The notes: generated from the letters alone by a model not told the origin. A DNA stretch of 64,000 nucleotides from Actinocorallia populi (GCF_002995495.1 NZ_PVZV01000013.1:89612-153611), one strand, 5' to 3'; shown: positions 8,760 to 17,619, counted from the first letter of the stretch. Numbers and translations are program-made.

Positions 8760-9263
8760 TCAGGAGACGGGTGCGGGCGCGGTGGAGCGGGACCGGCGGG
8801 CGATCCCGGACGCCCAGAGGGCGACGGCGATGAACAGGAGCTGCTCGGGGAGGCGGAACCAGAGCGGTGTGGCCGGGTCGCCGTTCAGCGGGATCCCTTC
8901 GGCGGCGGCGTGGACGTTGGCCGGGAACATCAGGACGAACAGGAGGGCGAGGCAGGCGCCGGCGGCCGGGCGGGTCCGCGCCAGGACGAGGCCGAGCGCG
9001 CCGAGGAACTCCAGCACCCCGGTCGCGTAGACCATGAAGCGGGGGAACGGGACGTAGGACGGGACCATCGCCGCCATGTCGTCGTGTCCGGGCATCGCCG
9101 TGACGCTCTCCGGAAGGAAGTGGGCGAGGCCGGTGAACAGGAGCATGACGGCCATGCCGTGGGCGGCGCAGACCCGCGGGTCGGTGAACCTGCGGACCCC
9201 GAGCACGCCGAGGAGGCCGAAGCCCAGCGCGGGGATCGCGAACAGCAGCAGTGTGGTGAACAT
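8760..9263 (-). CDS. DoxX family membrane protein
   Basis: A 167-residue four-helix membrane protein of the DoxX group. Hydrophobic stretches lie at about 2-22, 34-52, 77-96 and 100-117, with a further one near 138-152. The central FMVYATGVLEFLGALGLVL segment is typical of DoxX. The start is well supported by GGGAGGAG eight or so bases upstream. It is controlled in all likelihood by the TetR gene just upstream, because matching operators precede both genes. DoxX proteins are linked to thiol/oxidative stress in mycobacteria; a specific role here is not shown. Confidence 0.82.
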   Translation of the reverse strand: MFTTLLLFAIPALGFGLLGVLGVRRFTDPRVCAAHGMAVMLLFTGLAHFLPESVTAMPGHDDMAAMVPSYVPFPRFMVYATGVLEFLGALGLVLARTRPAAGACLALLFVLMFPANVHAAAEGIPLNGDPATPLWFRLPEQLLFIAVALWASGIARRSRSTAPAPVS

Positions 9264-9305
9264 GGGGCTCCTCCCAGGGGGCGGGCGGTGGCCGGCCCCT
9301 TAGGT

Positions 9306-9323
9306 AGTGATTGACCAATAACT
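9306..9323 (-). promoter_or_regulatory. Operator A (TetR site) upstream of doxX
   Basis: AGTGATTGACCAATAACT is an imperfect palindrome (AGTgATTG/CAATaACT) 43 bases ahead of the doxX start. Its right end, TAACTTT, and its left end, AGTGAyTGA, are shared with the site ahead of the tetR gene. A TACCTA box for the minus strand overlaps it. An AT-rich island like this stands out in the GC-rich background. Confidence 0.65.
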
Positions 9324-9361
9324 TTCGGGATGAAAAAAGGGGGGCGGGAGCCCCCGGACGA

Positions 9362-9910
9362 TCAGTCGGGGGAGAGGCGCAGGCCGGTCCAGACGCGGTC
9401 CTCGGACGGGTAGCCCAGGGCCACCCAGGTGTTGATCATCATGCCGGAGGCCAGGAACCCGGTGGTGACCTCGGGATCCCCGCCGAGCAGCAGGTGGACG
9501 GTGTCGTAGAGCTCGTCCCAGTCGCGCCGGATGATCCGCCCGAACTCCTCGTCCCCGCGCTGCTGGGCCTGGAAGGTCGCGACCTGGACCTGCATCTGCA
9601 TCATCAGCAGGTCGGAGTCGGCGATCAGCTCCAGGTAGGCCCCGGCCAGGGCGCCGTAGACCCGGTCCGGCGGCACCCCCTCGGCGGCCGCGGCGAAGGT
9701 GTCGCGGGTCCGGACGAGGCAGAGCCGCGCCGCGGCCAGGAAGATGGCCCGCTTGTTGGGGAAGAGGCGGAACAGGTAGGGCTGGGAGACCTCGGCCCGG
9801 CGGGCGATGGACTCGGTGGAGGTGCCCTCGTAGCCGCCGCGGGCGAACTCGCTCATCGCCACGGCGGCCACGCTGCGGCGGCGCTCCTCCGCGCTCATTC
9901 TCGGGCTCAT
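9362..9910 (-). CDS. TetR family transcriptional regulator
   Basis: A 182-residue repressor. The N-terminal helix-turn-helix (about 8-55) shows the TetR pattern ARGGYEGTSTESIARRAEVS followed by QPYLFRLFPNKRAIFLAA; the rest is a ligand-binding helical domain. ATG at 9910 has no Shine-Dalgarno, but TAACCT (minus strand, 9917-9922) lies seven bases upstream, which suggests a leaderless transcript. The operator ahead of the gene overlaps that -10, so autorepression is likely, with doxX as the main target. Ligand unknown. Confidence 0.9.
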   Translation of the reverse strand: MSPRMSAEERRRSVAAVAMSEFARGGYEGTSTESIARRAEVSQPYLFRLFPNKRAIFLAAARLCLVRTRDTFAAAAEGVPPDRVYGALAGAYLELIADSDLLMMQMQVQVATFQAQQRGDEEFGRIIRRDWDELYDTVHLLLGGDPEVTTGFLASGMMINTWVALGYPSEDRVWTGLRLSPD

Positions 9911-9919
9911 GGCAGCAAG

Positions 9920-9940
9920 GTTAGTGACTGATAACTAACT
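9920..9940 (-). promoter_or_regulatory. Operator B (TetR autoregulatory site)
   Basis: GTTAGT-N8-ACTAAC at 9920-9939. It shares AGTGAyTGAyMAMTAACTTT with operator A (16 of 20 positions identical by eye). It overlaps the predicted -10 of the tetR gene. Confidence 0.65.
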
Positions 9941-9955
9941 TTGCAAGGGGAGGCT

Positions 9956-11254
9956 TCAGAAGTCGCCGCCCCCGCCGAAGTCCCCGAACCCGCCGCCTCC
10001 GCCGAAGTCGCCGAACCCGCCCCCGCCGCCGAAGTCCCCGAATCCTCCGCCGTGGTCGACGGTGCCGTAGCCCATGCCGCCGAACCCGCCCCCCCACATC
10101 GAGCCGATCGCGGTGCCGATGAGGATCGAGTTGAGCATGCCGAATCCGCCGTAACCGGCGTAGTAGCCGCCCGCGTAGGGCGCCCACTGCGGGCCCGCCT
10201 CCCAGTACGGGCGGCGCTGCCCGGCGACCTCGACCATGCGGGCCTCGGGATCGGCCCCGTGCTCCACCCGCTCGGCGTCCGCGGCGCAGGCCGGGACCTC
10301 GCGGGCCTGGCCGCCCATCGGGGCCCACAGCACGTCCCGGACGGACGGGCCGTGCTGGGGGTTGAAGAAGCAGGGCGCGCGGCGTTCGGGCACGGGTTCG
10401 CCCGCCTGCCGGGCCCGGACGGCGACCATGTAGTAGCGCCCGTCCTCCAGCGCATGGGTGACCTGCTCCATGTCCTCGGACGTGCGGGCGGACTCGGTGG
10501 CGGCCTTGGCGCGGTCGTAGGAGTCCAGGGCACGGACGTAGTCGTCCTTGGCGGCCGGGTCGACCTTCGGGTTCTTCAGGTCGAGGTCGAGTGCCGTGAT
10601 GTCCTCGCCGAGCCGGGTGACGTCCTCCTCCACCCCCCGCTTGAGCTCCTGCAGCTGCCGCTGCTCGTCCCGGGCCCGGCGGCGCCTGCCCGCCCTGACG
10701 TAGAAGAACCCGCCGACGACCAGGAGCAGCAGCACCCCGAGGAACCCGTAGGTGAACGCGCTGCTGGCGGTGGAGGGCTGCCGGCCGGAGGCGACGTTCA
10801 CCGAGTCCACGAAGGAGACCAGCCCGTCGGCGGGCCGGCCCTGGTTCTCGCTGGCCGCCTCCGCGGCGAGACGCCCCGCCTCGCCCCGGCTCAGCCCGGT
10901 CTGCCCGAGCGCCCCCGCGGCGAAGTGCCTTCCGGACAGCAGCCCGTAGACCCCGGTGCTGCCCACGGCGTTGGCGATGTCGACCAGATAGCGGTTCGAC
11001 GTCTGCGCGCTGCCCATGTCCCCGGTGACCACCAGGTACACCGGGGTCTCGGACTCCCGGACCGCCTGCTTCACCCGTGCGATGCCCGCCGCGTCCAGCG
11101 TCGTCTGGTCGGGCGAGGCGTAGAACCGTTCGCTGCGCAGCGCGGAGATCACCTCGGGGTCGGGCGCCTTTCCCGCGTGTGCCTGTGCGCCCCCGGTCGG
11201 CAGTACCGCCACGAGGAGGGCGAAGAGCAGAAAGAACACACGCAGTGATCCCAT
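9956..11254 (-). CDS. Membrane-anchored protein with Gly-rich repeat tail
   Basis: A 432-residue protein of unknown function. It has a signal peptide (about 1-25, cleavage after AQA), an extracytoplasmic alpha/beta domain (about 30-165, containing TPVYLVVTGD), one transmembrane helix near 168-186, a charged coiled-coil-like stretch (about 190-260) and a cytoplasmic tail that ends in GYGGFGMLNSILIG and three copies of GFGDFGGGG. The tail resembles the Gly-rich C-termini of TPM-domain membrane proteins, but I do not see a clear TPM domain. It is monocistronic, on the same strand as tetR. Confidence 0.75.
   Translation of the reverse strand: MGSLRVFFLLFALLVAVLPTGGAQAHAGKAPDPEVISALRSERFYASPDQTTLDAAGIARVKQAVRESETPVYLVVTGDMGSAQTSNRYLVDIANAVGSTGVYGLLSGRHFAAGALGQTGLSRGEAGRLAAEAASENQGRPADGLVSFVDSVNVASGRQPSTASSAFTYGFLGVLLLLVVGGFFYVRAGRRRRARDEQRQLQELKRGVEEDVTRLGEDITALDLDLKNPKVDPAAKDDYVRALDSYDRAKAATESARTSEDMEQVTHALEDGRYYMVAVRARQAGEPVPERRAPCFFNPQHGPSVRDVLWAPMGGQAREVPACAADAERVEHGADPEARMVEVAGQRRPYWEAGPQWAPYAGGYYAGYGGFGMLNSILIGTAIGSMWGGGFGGMGYGTVDHGGGFGDFGGGGGFGDFGGGGGFGDFGGGGDF
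9960..10045 (-). repeat. In-gene tandem repeat coding GFGDFGGGG x3
   Basis: Three near-identical coding units of 27-30 bases give the Phe/Gly-rich tail of the membrane protein. The codons vary at third positions (TCC/TCG/CCC), so the peptide is kept while the DNA drifts, which suggests selection on the protein. Confidence 0.75.
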
Positions 11255-11312
11255 AAGTCCATACTGCGTGGTTTATGGCTATTCGTCGGTAAAGGGGCTT
11301 TCAAGGGGGCGT

Positions 11313-12449
11313 TCAGTCGGTGACGAGCCGGGAGTGGCACTCGGCGGACAGGCCGCAGGTCCAGGCCGCGGCGGTGAGCGGGTCATCGTGATGGCGGGGG
11401 ACGCTGAGCCCGTACCTGCGGCGCGTCCCGTCCCGCTCCACCGATCCGCTGACGACGACCAGCAGCCGCGGGAGGTCGCCCGGCTGGTCGTAGAGATGCA
11501 GCTCACAACCCGGATTTCCCGGATCGGAGGCCTTCGCGAGCAGGAGGGGGGCCACCTGTTCGAGATAGGCGTCCCAGCCGATGCGCTCGATGGCGCACCG
11601 CCGGACCTCGACGTTCGCCTCGCGGGAGATCAGCTCCCCGGTGGGACCGTTGACCACCCAGGCGGGGACCCGGGTCCCGTGCCAGGAGTGCAGGCCCCAG
11701 CCGTCGGGGAAGGCGAGGGCGGGCCCGTCCTCGGCGTGCGGCCGCACCGCGGAGCCCCCGCCCGGGGCCTTCTCGACCCGGACCACGCTCGTGCGCTCGG
11801 CCACGACGCACCGCCCGTCCAGCGGCCACCACCACCCGCACGAGCGGGCCAGCACCGCGAACAGGTCGAACGGCAGCCGCTCCCCGGGAAGGCAGGACAC
11901 GTCGCCGATCCGCAGCCAGGCGTCGTAGTGGGCGACCCAGTAGGCGTCGTGCTGCCCGCGCCAGGCCAGGTCCGGCCGCGGCGCTCCGGCCTCGGCGCGC
12001 AGCGGAGACACGATCCCGTCGCGGACCACGGTGCGCAGCGGCTCGGAGACCTCCCGGAAGACCGGGTCGTCGGAGATCCTTCGTGTGGGGAGCCCTCGCC
12101 ATCCCACGTTCGCGGCCAGATCCGCCTGCGGGGAGATCTGCGCGTCCAGGGCGAACCGCGTCTCGTACACCAGGGCCGCGAGCCGCCCCGCCACCGGCTG
12201 CCCGTCCCTGCGCGGGGCGGAGTTGATCAGGTGCAGCGGCGGCCAGGGCGGGACCAGGGAGAGGGCCTCGGCGGGGGAGCCCACCCACACGAACTCGGGC
12301 GGGGCGTGCCCGACCAGCCGGTACAGCTCGGAGATGGCGGCCTCGGCGGCCGCCCTGTCGGCCGGCAGGCTGCAGAGCGCCCACTCGAGCCATTCGTCAC
12401 GGATCGCGGCGGCTTCCCGCCACCGCTCGGAATCGGCGGACCTCACCAC
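11313..12449 (-). CDS. DUF6745 family protein
   Basis: A 378-residue protein with no catalytic motif that I know. It matches the actinobacterial DUF6745 pattern: a Trp-rich N-terminal half (AYWVAHYDAWLRIGDV, CGWWWPLDGRCVVAER) and the C-terminal signature WHGTRVPAWVV then NVEVRRCAIERIGWDAYLEQ. No signal peptide or transmembrane segment is visible, so it is probably cytoplasmic. The family often sits in accessory regions. Function unknown. Confidence 0.78.
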   Translation of the reverse strand: MVRSADSERWREAAAIRDEWLEWALCSLPADRAAAEAAISELYRLVGHAPPEFVWVGSPAEALSLVPPWPPLHLINSAPRRDGQPVAGRLAALVYETRFALDAQISPQADLAANVGWRGLPTRRISDDPVFREVSEPLRTVVRDGIVSPLRAEAGAPRPDLAWRGQHDAYWVAHYDAWLRIGDVSCLPGERLPFDLFAVLARSCGWWWPLDGRCVVAERTSVVRVEKAPGGGSAVRPHAEDGPALAFPDGWGLHSWHGTRVPAWVVNGPTGELISREANVEVRRCAIERIGWDAYLEQVAPLLLAKASDPGNPGCELHLYDQPGDLPRLLVVVSGSVERDGTRRRYGLSVPRHHDDPLTAAAWTCGLSAECHSRLVTD

Positions 12450-12528
12450 GCGGTGAGGGCTTCGCCCCTCTCAACGATCATGCGTCCAGTGTGGCATGAA
12501 CCGCCGTTCTCGCACCATCCCTGTCCGC

Positions 12529-13785
12529 TCAGGAGCCCTCCGGGGCCAGGCGGGCGGCACGCGCCAGGAGGTACCGGCGCTCCGGGGCACTGAGGGCGCG
12601 GTGAGCGGCGGCGCGGTAGGCGTCGGCCGCCTCGGGGAGATCGCCACGCAGCTCCAGAAGGTGGGCGCGGGTGGCGGGGAAGCGGTGGTTGCGGGCCATG
12701 CGGGAGTCGGCCCCCAGGGACGCGAGCAGCTCCAGGGCGGGATCCGGACCGTGGACCATGGCGACGGCGACGGCGCGGTTGAGCGAGGTCACCGGGTTGG
12801 GGGCGATCTTCTCCAGCAGGTCGTACAGGCCCAGGATCTGCGGCCAGTCGGTGGCGGCCGCGTCCTCGGCCTCGGTGTGCACCGCGGCGATGGCGGCCTG
12901 GAGCTGGTAGGGGCCCAGCGGGGAGGCGCCGCCCAGGGCGCGGGCCAGGAGAGCGGAGCCCTCCTCGACCAGGGCGCGGTCCCACCGGGAGCGGTCCTGC
13001 CCGGCCAGCGGCACCGGCGACCCGTCGGGAGCGGTGCGGGCCGGACGGCGGGCGTCGGTGAAGAGCATCAGCGCCAGCAGGCCCAGGACCTCCGGGTCCT
13101 CGGGCAGCGCGCGATGCAGCAGCCGCGTGAGCCGGATCGCCTCCCCGGACAGCGCGGGCGCGGTCAGGGAGTCGCCGCCCGAAGCCGTGTAGCCCTCGTT
13201 GAAGACCAGATAGAGGACGTGCAGCACCTCCGCGAGCCGCGCCGCCCGCTCGGCCGCCTCCGGAGGCCGGAAGGGCAGCCCCGAGGCCTTGATGCCCTGC
13301 TTGGCGCGGCTGATCCGCTGGGCCATCGTCGCCTCGGGGACCAGGAAGGCGGCGGCGATCTGCGCGGTGCTCAGGCCGCCCACCGCGCGCAGCGTCAGGG
13401 CGATCCGGCTCGGCGCGGACAGCGCCGGGTGGCAGCACAGGAAGAGCAGCGTCAGGGAGTCGTCCCGGTCGGACTCCGGATCGGCGTCGGCGGGCCGCGC
13501 GAGCAGCTCCGACTGCGGCGTGGCCAGCGCGACGCGGTCCTCGCGGAGCCTGCGGGAACGTTCGGCCCGCACCTGGTCCACCAGCCTGCGGGAGGCGACG
13601 GTGACCAGCCAGCCTCGCGGGTTGTCCGGGACGCCCTCGGCGGGCCAGCTCAGCGCGGCCGCCAGCAGCGCCTCCTGGACCGCGTCCTCGCACAGGTCGA
13701 ACCCGCCGTACCGCCGGACGAGCGCCCCGAGGACCTGCGGCGCCAGCTCGCGCAGCAGGCCCTCGGGCGCGGGGGAGCCGCTCAC
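12529..13785 (-). CDS. ECF42-type RNA polymerase sigma factor with C-terminal extension
   Basis: A 418-residue sigma-70-like factor. Region 2 is near 20-75 (YGGFDLCEDAVQEALLAA, then the NPRGWLVTVASRRLVDQ segment) and region 4 near 120-180 (LTLRAVGGLSTAQIAAAFLV, ATMAQRISRAKQGIK). A roughly 220-residue DUF6596/TPR-like tail follows. This size, the tail and a YCII gene next door define the ECF42 group, which uses the tail rather than an anti-sigma factor for control. Its GTG start overlaps the YCII stop (GTGA), so the two are translationally coupled. Confidence 0.9.
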   Translation of the reverse strand: MSGSPAPEGLLRELAPQVLGALVRRYGGFDLCEDAVQEALLAAALSWPAEGVPDNPRGWLVTVASRRLVDQVRAERSRRLREDRVALATPQSELLARPADADPESDRDDSLTLLFLCCHPALSAPSRIALTLRAVGGLSTAQIAAAFLVPEATMAQRISRAKQGIKASGLPFRPPEAAERAARLAEVLHVLYLVFNEGYTASGGDSLTAPALSGEAIRLTRLLHRALPEDPEVLGLLALMLFTDARRPARTAPDGSPVPLAGQDRSRWDRALVEEGSALLARALGGASPLGPYQLQAAIAAVHTEAEDAAATDWPQILGLYDLLEKIAPNPVTSLNRAVAVAMVHGPDPALELLASLGADSRMARNHRFPATRAHLLELRGDLPEAADAYRAAAHRALSAPERRYLLARAARLAPEGS

Positions 13786-14144
13786 GCGTCCGCCGGCGCC
13801 TCGTGCAGGACCGGCCAGAGCTCCACCGGGTCCCGGTCGGCGAAGGGCATGTCCGCCGCGATCTGCAGCGCCCGCTCCTCGCTCTCGCAGTCCAGCAGGT
13901 AGAAGCTGGCCATGTACTCCTTGGTCTCCAGGTAGGGGCCGTCGGTGACGGCGGGGGCGCCGTTCTCCCGGCGCACCAGCCGGGCGTTCACGGCGTCCGC
14001 CAGCCCGTAGGCGCCCACCAGCTCACCGGTCTCGCGGTACCTCCGGTTGAACGCGTCCTGCCGGGCGACCGCTTCCGGCCACTCGTCCGCCGGGATCGAG
14101 TCCCACTTCTCCTGGTTCCCGTAGATCATCAGCAGGTACTTCAT
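13782..14144 (-). CDS. YCII/DGPF domain protein (sigma factor partner)
   Basis: A 120-residue YCII-related protein starting MKYLLMIYGN, with the DGPF signature VTDGPYLETKEYMASFYLLDC near 66-86. ATG at 14144 follows GGAGGG about nine bases upstream; the open frame beyond it lacks family similarity. DGPF proteins are the genomic partners, and likely targets, of ECF42 sigma factors. Enzymatic activity is not established. Confidence 0.88.
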   Translation of the reverse strand: MKYLLMIYGNQEKWDSIPADEWPEAVARQDAFNRRYRETGELVGAYGLADAVNARLVRRENGAPAVTDGPYLETKEYMASFYLLDCESEERALQIAADMPFADRDPVELWPVLHEAPADA

Positions 14145-14270
14145 CGTGGTGGTCCCTCCGTCCGCGCGCCCTCCCGGCGCGCTCTCATCCCCGAGTCGGA
14201 GCCGTCCGGCCCGCCTCGACATCCGCCGCGGATTCTCTTCGATCTTTTTTCACGCCTGCCGCCGGACGGC

Positions 14271-14315
14271 CGAAGGCCGGCGGTCCGTGCGGGGAGCACG
14301 GGCCACCGGCCTTCG
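14271..14315 (-). terminator. Strong hairpin terminator after the carboxylase alpha gene
   Basis: A 20-bp stem (CGAAGGCCGGCGGTCCGTGC against its near-complement, one mismatch and one wobble) with a GGGGA loop. It lies 23 bases beyond the stop of the alpha-subunit gene on the minus strand and insulates it from the YCII-sigma operon. Confidence 0.75.
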
Positions 14316-14337
14316 GGCGGGGACGGACGGGCGGCCG

Positions 14338-16086
14338 TCAGTCCTTGATCTCGCAGATGGCGGCGCCGCTGGTGACGGTCTGGCCGACCTCGGCGGACAG
14401 GCCGGTGACGGTCCCGGCCTTGTGGGCGGTCAGGGGCTGCTCCATCTTCATGGCCTCCAGCACGACGACGGTGTCGCCGGCGGCGACGGTCGCGCCGTCC
14501 TCCACGAGGATCTTGACGATGGTGCCCTGCATCGGGGAGACCAGGGAGTCGCCGCTCGCCGCGGCGGCGGCGCCCTTCTTCTTGCCGCGCTTGGGAGCGG
14601 CCTTGCCGGCGGCGGCCGGAGCGGCGCTCGCGCCGAGACCGGAGGGCAGCACGACCTCCAGGCGCTTGCCGCCGACCTCGACGACGACCTTCTCGCGCTC
14701 GCCGGCCTCCTCGGCCTCGCCGACCGGACCGGCGTACGGCTCGATGGTGTTGTCGTACTCGGTCTCGATCCACCGGGTGTGCACCGAGAACGGCGCGCCG
14801 GTGTAGGCGTCCTGGGTGAGGATGTCGCGGTGGAAGGGGATCACCGTGGGCATGCCCTCGATGACGTACTCCTCCAGGGCGCGGCGGGAGCGCTCGATGG
14901 CCTGCTCGCGGGTGGCGCCGGTGACGATCAGCTTGGCGACCAGGGAGTCGAACGACTGCGGCACCGTCTGGCCGGCCACGTAGCCCGAGTCCAGGCGCAC
15001 GCCGGGACCGGTCGGGGTCTGCATGGCGGTGATGGTGCCCGGCGCCGGGAGGAAGCCGCGTCCGGCGTCCTCGGCGTTGATGCGGAACTCGATGGAGTGG
15101 CCGCGCACCTCCGGGTCGCCGTAACCCAGCTCCTCGCCGTCGGCGACGCGGAACATCTCGCGGACCAGGTCGATGCCGGTGACCTCCTCGGTGACCGGGT
15201 GCTCGACCTGCAGGCGGGTGTTGACCTCCAGGAAGGAGATCGTGCCGTCCTGGCCGACGAGGAACTCGCAGGTGCCCGCGCCGACGTAGCCGGCCTCCTT
15301 GAGGATGGCCTTGGAGGAGGTGTACAGCAGCTCCAGCTGCTGCTCGCTCAGGAACGGGGCAGGGGCCTCCTCCACCAGCTTCTGGTGGCGGCGCTGCAGC
15401 GAGCAGTCGCGGGTGGAGACCACGACCACGTTGCCGTGCCGGTCGGCCAGGCACTGGGTCTCCACGTGCCGGGGCCTGTCGAGGTAGCGCTCCACGAAGC
15501 ACTCGCCGCGCCCGAACGCGCCGACGGCCTCGCGCACCGCCGACTCGTACAGCTCGGGCACCTCCTCCAGCGTGCGGGCGACCTTCAGGCCGCGGCCGCC
15601 GCCGCCGAACGCCGCCTTGATCGCGATCGGCAGGCCGTTGGCCTTGGCGAACTCCACGACCTCCTCGGCGCCCGAGACCGGGTCGGCGGTGCCGGCCACC
15701 AGCGGGGCGCCGACCTTCTGTGCGATGTGGCGGGCCTGGACCTTGTCGCCCAGCGCGGTGATCGCGGCGGGCGGCGGGCCGATCCAGATCAGGCCGGCGT
15801 CGATCACGGCCTGGGCGAAGTCGGCGTTCTCCGCCAGGAACCCGTAACCCGGATGCACCGCGTCGGCCCCGCTGTCAGCAGCGATCTTCAGCAGCTTGTC
15901 CACGCTCAGATAGGACTCGGCCGCGCTCTGCCCGCCCAGCGCGTAGGCCTCGTCGGCCACGCGTACGTGCAGGGCGTCGAGATCCTGCTCGCTGTAGACC
16001 GCCACGCTGCCCAGCCCCGCGTCCCGGCATGCGCGCGCGATCCGCACCGCGATCTCGCCCCGGTTGGCGATGAGAACTTTCCGCAA
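14338..16086 (-). CDS. accA: Acyl-CoA (acetyl/propionyl-CoA) carboxylase alpha subunit
   Basis: A 582-residue biotin carboxylase plus biotin carboxyl carrier protein. The biotin carboxylase domain begins [20 protein letters not shown] and continues with the ATP-grasp glycine loop [34 protein letters not shown] and the C-terminal lid. A linker rich in Ala/Lys leads to the carrier domain with the biotinylated Lys in [10 protein letters not shown] (about K547). The start is TTG at 16086 with a GGAG-type site upstream; the frame stays open for about 590 bases more but without family sequence. It supplies carboxybiotin to the beta/epsilon subunits encoded 18-20 kb away; M. tuberculosis AccA3 is the counterpart. 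Confidence 0.94.
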   Translation of the reverse strand: MRKVLIANRGEIAVRIARACRDAGLGSVAVYSEQDLDALHVRVADEAYALGGQSAAESYLSVDKLLKIAADSGADAVHPGYGFLAENADFAQAVIDAGLIWIGPPPAAITALGDKVQARHIAQKVGAPLVAGTADPVSGAEEVVEFAKANGLPIAIKAAFGGGGRGLKVARTLEEVPELYESAVREAVGAFGRGECFVERYLDRPRHVETQCLADRHGNVVVVSTRDCSLQRRHQKLVEEAPAPFLSEQQLELLYTSSKAILKEAGYVGAGTCEFLVGQDGTISFLEVNTRLQVEHPVTEEVTGIDLVREMFRVADGEELGYGDPEVRGHSIEFRINAEDAGRGFLPAPGTITAMQTPTGPGVRLDSGYVAGQTVPQSFDSLVAKLIVTGATREQAIERSRRALEEYVIEGMPTVIPFHRDILTQDAYTGAPFSVHTRWIETEYDNTIEPYAGPVGEAEEAGEREKVVVEVGGKRLEVVLPSGLGASAAPAAAGKAAPKRGKKKGAAAAASGDSLVSPMQGTIVKILVEDGATVAAGDTVVVLEAMKMEQPLTAHKAGTVTGLSAEVGQTVTSGAAICEIKD

Positions 16087-16336
16087 CGTACGTCTCCGTC
16101 CCTGAGAACCGTCGAGAGGGATCACCCCTGACCTGACCCGTCGACACGCGAGTTTAGGGAATCGAGATTTCCGCTGCGTAATCGCCTCCTTATTTGGGCG
16201 CTTCCGCAGCTCGTTCCGGGGGTGTGAGCCGTTTTGGCCGGATGCGGACGCCCTTGATCGGCCCCTGCGCGGCTGAAGTGGTGTGAGCTGTGGAAGGTAC
16301 GCAGGAAATCCGGCTCGACGAGCGAGAGGACGACCC
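16087..16336. other. Divergent promoter region accA / WXG100
   Basis: Non-coding, 250 bases, relatively AT-rich at 16150-16200. An imperfect inverted repeat GCTGCG...CGCAGC spans about 16173-16210. No gene is supported. It must carry promoters for both flanking genes. Confidence 0.5.
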
Positions 16337-16609
16337 ATGGGTGCGGACCGCAGAGGCGGCAACATCGGCCAGATGGAAGAACTCGCCCGCCTGTTCTCCC
16401 GACACTCCAAGAACCTCGACGCCCTCATCAAGGACCTCAACGGCCGCACCGTCAGCTCCACCGAGATCTGGTGGGGCCCCGGCGCCGACCGCTTCCGCGC
16501 CGCCTGGGCCGAGGCCAAGAGCGCCTTCGACAAGATGGCCGTCGCCCTCGAAGAAGGCGCCACCGACGTCCGCCGCTCCCAGCAGAACATCGAGGCCGCC
16601 ACCCGCTGA
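16337..16609 (+). CDS. WXG100 family type VII secretion substrate (ESAT-6-like)
   Basis: A 90-residue helical hairpin protein. The central turn [11 protein letters not shown] holds the W-x-G motif, flanked by two amphipathic helices (about 12-35 and 52-85). ATG at 16337 has GAGAGGA six bases upstream. WXG100 proteins are exported as dimers by the FtsK-like ATPase EccC; an EccC gene lies about 1.3 kb away on the opposite strand. Only one WXG100 gene is visible, so a homodimer is possible. A C-terminal YxxxD/E export signal is not evident. Confidence 0.87.
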   Translation: MGADRRGGNIGQMEELARLFSRHSKNLDALIKDLNGRTVSSTEIWWGPGADRFRAAWAEAKSAFDKMAVALEEGATDVRRSQQNIEAATR

Positions 16610-16709
16610 CCCCCGCCCGGGGCCGGTCCCGGTCCCGGTCCCCGGACACCCGCCTCCCGCCCCTCCGCCTCCGGCAAGGGGAACGGTCAGCGGGGAGCAC
16701 GGTCCGCTC

Positions 16710-16853
16710 TCGGCCTCCGGCGGGGAGTACGGTCTGCTCCACGTCTCTGGGGAGGGGCATGGTCTGCTCTCGGCTTCCGGGGGCACGGTCGGCTCTCCGT
16801 GTCCGGGGAGGGGCGCGGTCGCTCTCGGCTCCCGGTGGGGGCGCGGTCCGCGC
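16710..16853. repeat. Degenerate ~30-bp tandem repeat (5 units)
   Basis: Units at 16710-16739, 16740-16769, 16770-16795, 16796-16824 and 16825-16853 (30, 30, 26, 29 and 29 bases). They share a pattern of [26 protein letters not shown]. A weaker copy precedes at about 16680-16709. It fills the gap between the WXG100 gene and the PIN-like gene. Confidence 0.65.
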
Positions 16854-16873
16854 CGTCGGAGAGGGGCGTGCGG

Positions 16874-17257
16874 TCAGAGGCTGACGGGGACGACGGTGAC
16901 GCCGGTGCCGGCGTAGTGCTCGGGGGCGGCGGTCGCGACGGCCCTCCCCTTGGGGAACTCCGGGGTGGGGCGGCCCTCGTAGATCGCCTGTGCGTACCGC
17001 CAGTCGGTGCCCGAGGAGATCAGCTTGCCCATGCAGTAGGCGCCCGAGGTGCCGAGCGGGATGATGGTGATCTGCGGAGTGGCGCAGACCACCTCGCTGA
17101 GCCCGGGGCGGAACTCCTCGGCGGCGGCCAGGCTGAGCGCGGGTATGAAGACCCGCCGGGCGGGATCGTGTTCCGCGGCGGCGACCTGCTCCACCAGCCG
17201 GCGCTGCCAGCGGGCGAGGAGATCGACGGCCGTGTGGTCGAGGATCAGTGCGCTCAC
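16874..17257 (-). CDS. PIN-like putative toxin
   Basis: A 127-residue protein. It begins MSALILDHTAVDLLARW, like the first acidic motif of PIN nucleases (ILDxSA), and ends GTGVTVVPV, like their last strand, but the second and third acidic positions are not convincing. Its GTG start overlaps the stop of the upstream gene by four bases (GTGA), the layout of antitoxin-toxin pairs. Weak assignment: a degenerate PIN toxin or an unrelated family. Confidence 0.55.
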   Translation of the reverse strand: MSALILDHTAVDLLARWQRRLVEQVAAAEHDPARRVFIPALSLAAAEEFRPGLSEVVCATPQITIIPLGTSGAYCMGKLISSGTDWRYAQAIYEGRPTPEFPKGRAVATAAPEHYAGTGVTVVPVSL

Positions 17258-17619
17258 GCCGTGCTCCCCGGGCCTTCCCCTCGCGCCTCGGCCGCGCGCT
17301 CCGGCCAGTACTCCTCGAACCGCCGCTCGAACTCCTCCTCGCCGAGCTCCGCGTTGATCCTGGCGAGCGCCGCGCGGAACCTGAGGGCCTGCGCCTGCCT
17401 GTCCCGGGGATCGGGACGGCGCGCCGGCTCGCCGAACGCGCCGATCAGCAGCTCCCGGAGCGAGACTCCCCGCTGCCGGGCGAGGGCCGCGAGGTGCCGT
17501 TGCAGGTCCTCGTCGATGGAGAACCCCGGCTCCCGGGCTTCGAGCTGCGCCATGACCCGAGTGTAGGCCGCGTCGAACAGGTCTCCCGGGGGCTCACCGA
17601 AGCCGAAGGCGAGTGTCAT
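17254..17619 (-). CDS. Putative antitoxin-like regulator
   Basis: A 121-residue protein with a short segment IDEDLQRHLAALARQRGVSL followed by RELLIGAF, resembling the ribbon-helix-helix part of ParD/CopG-type antitoxins, then an acidic/Arg-rich helical tail (GEEEFERRFEEYWPERAAE). ATG at 17619 is chosen, though no Shine-Dalgarno is seen; ATG at 17553 is an alternative. Translational coupling to the PIN-like gene supports a toxin-antitoxin role. This is an inference from context. Confidence 0.55.
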   Translation of the reverse strand: MTLAFGFGEPPGDLFDAAYTRVMAQLEAREPGFSIDEDLQRHLAALARQRGVSLRELLIGAFGEPARRPDPRDRQAQALRFRAALARINAELGEEEFERRFEEYWPERAAEARGEGPGSTA

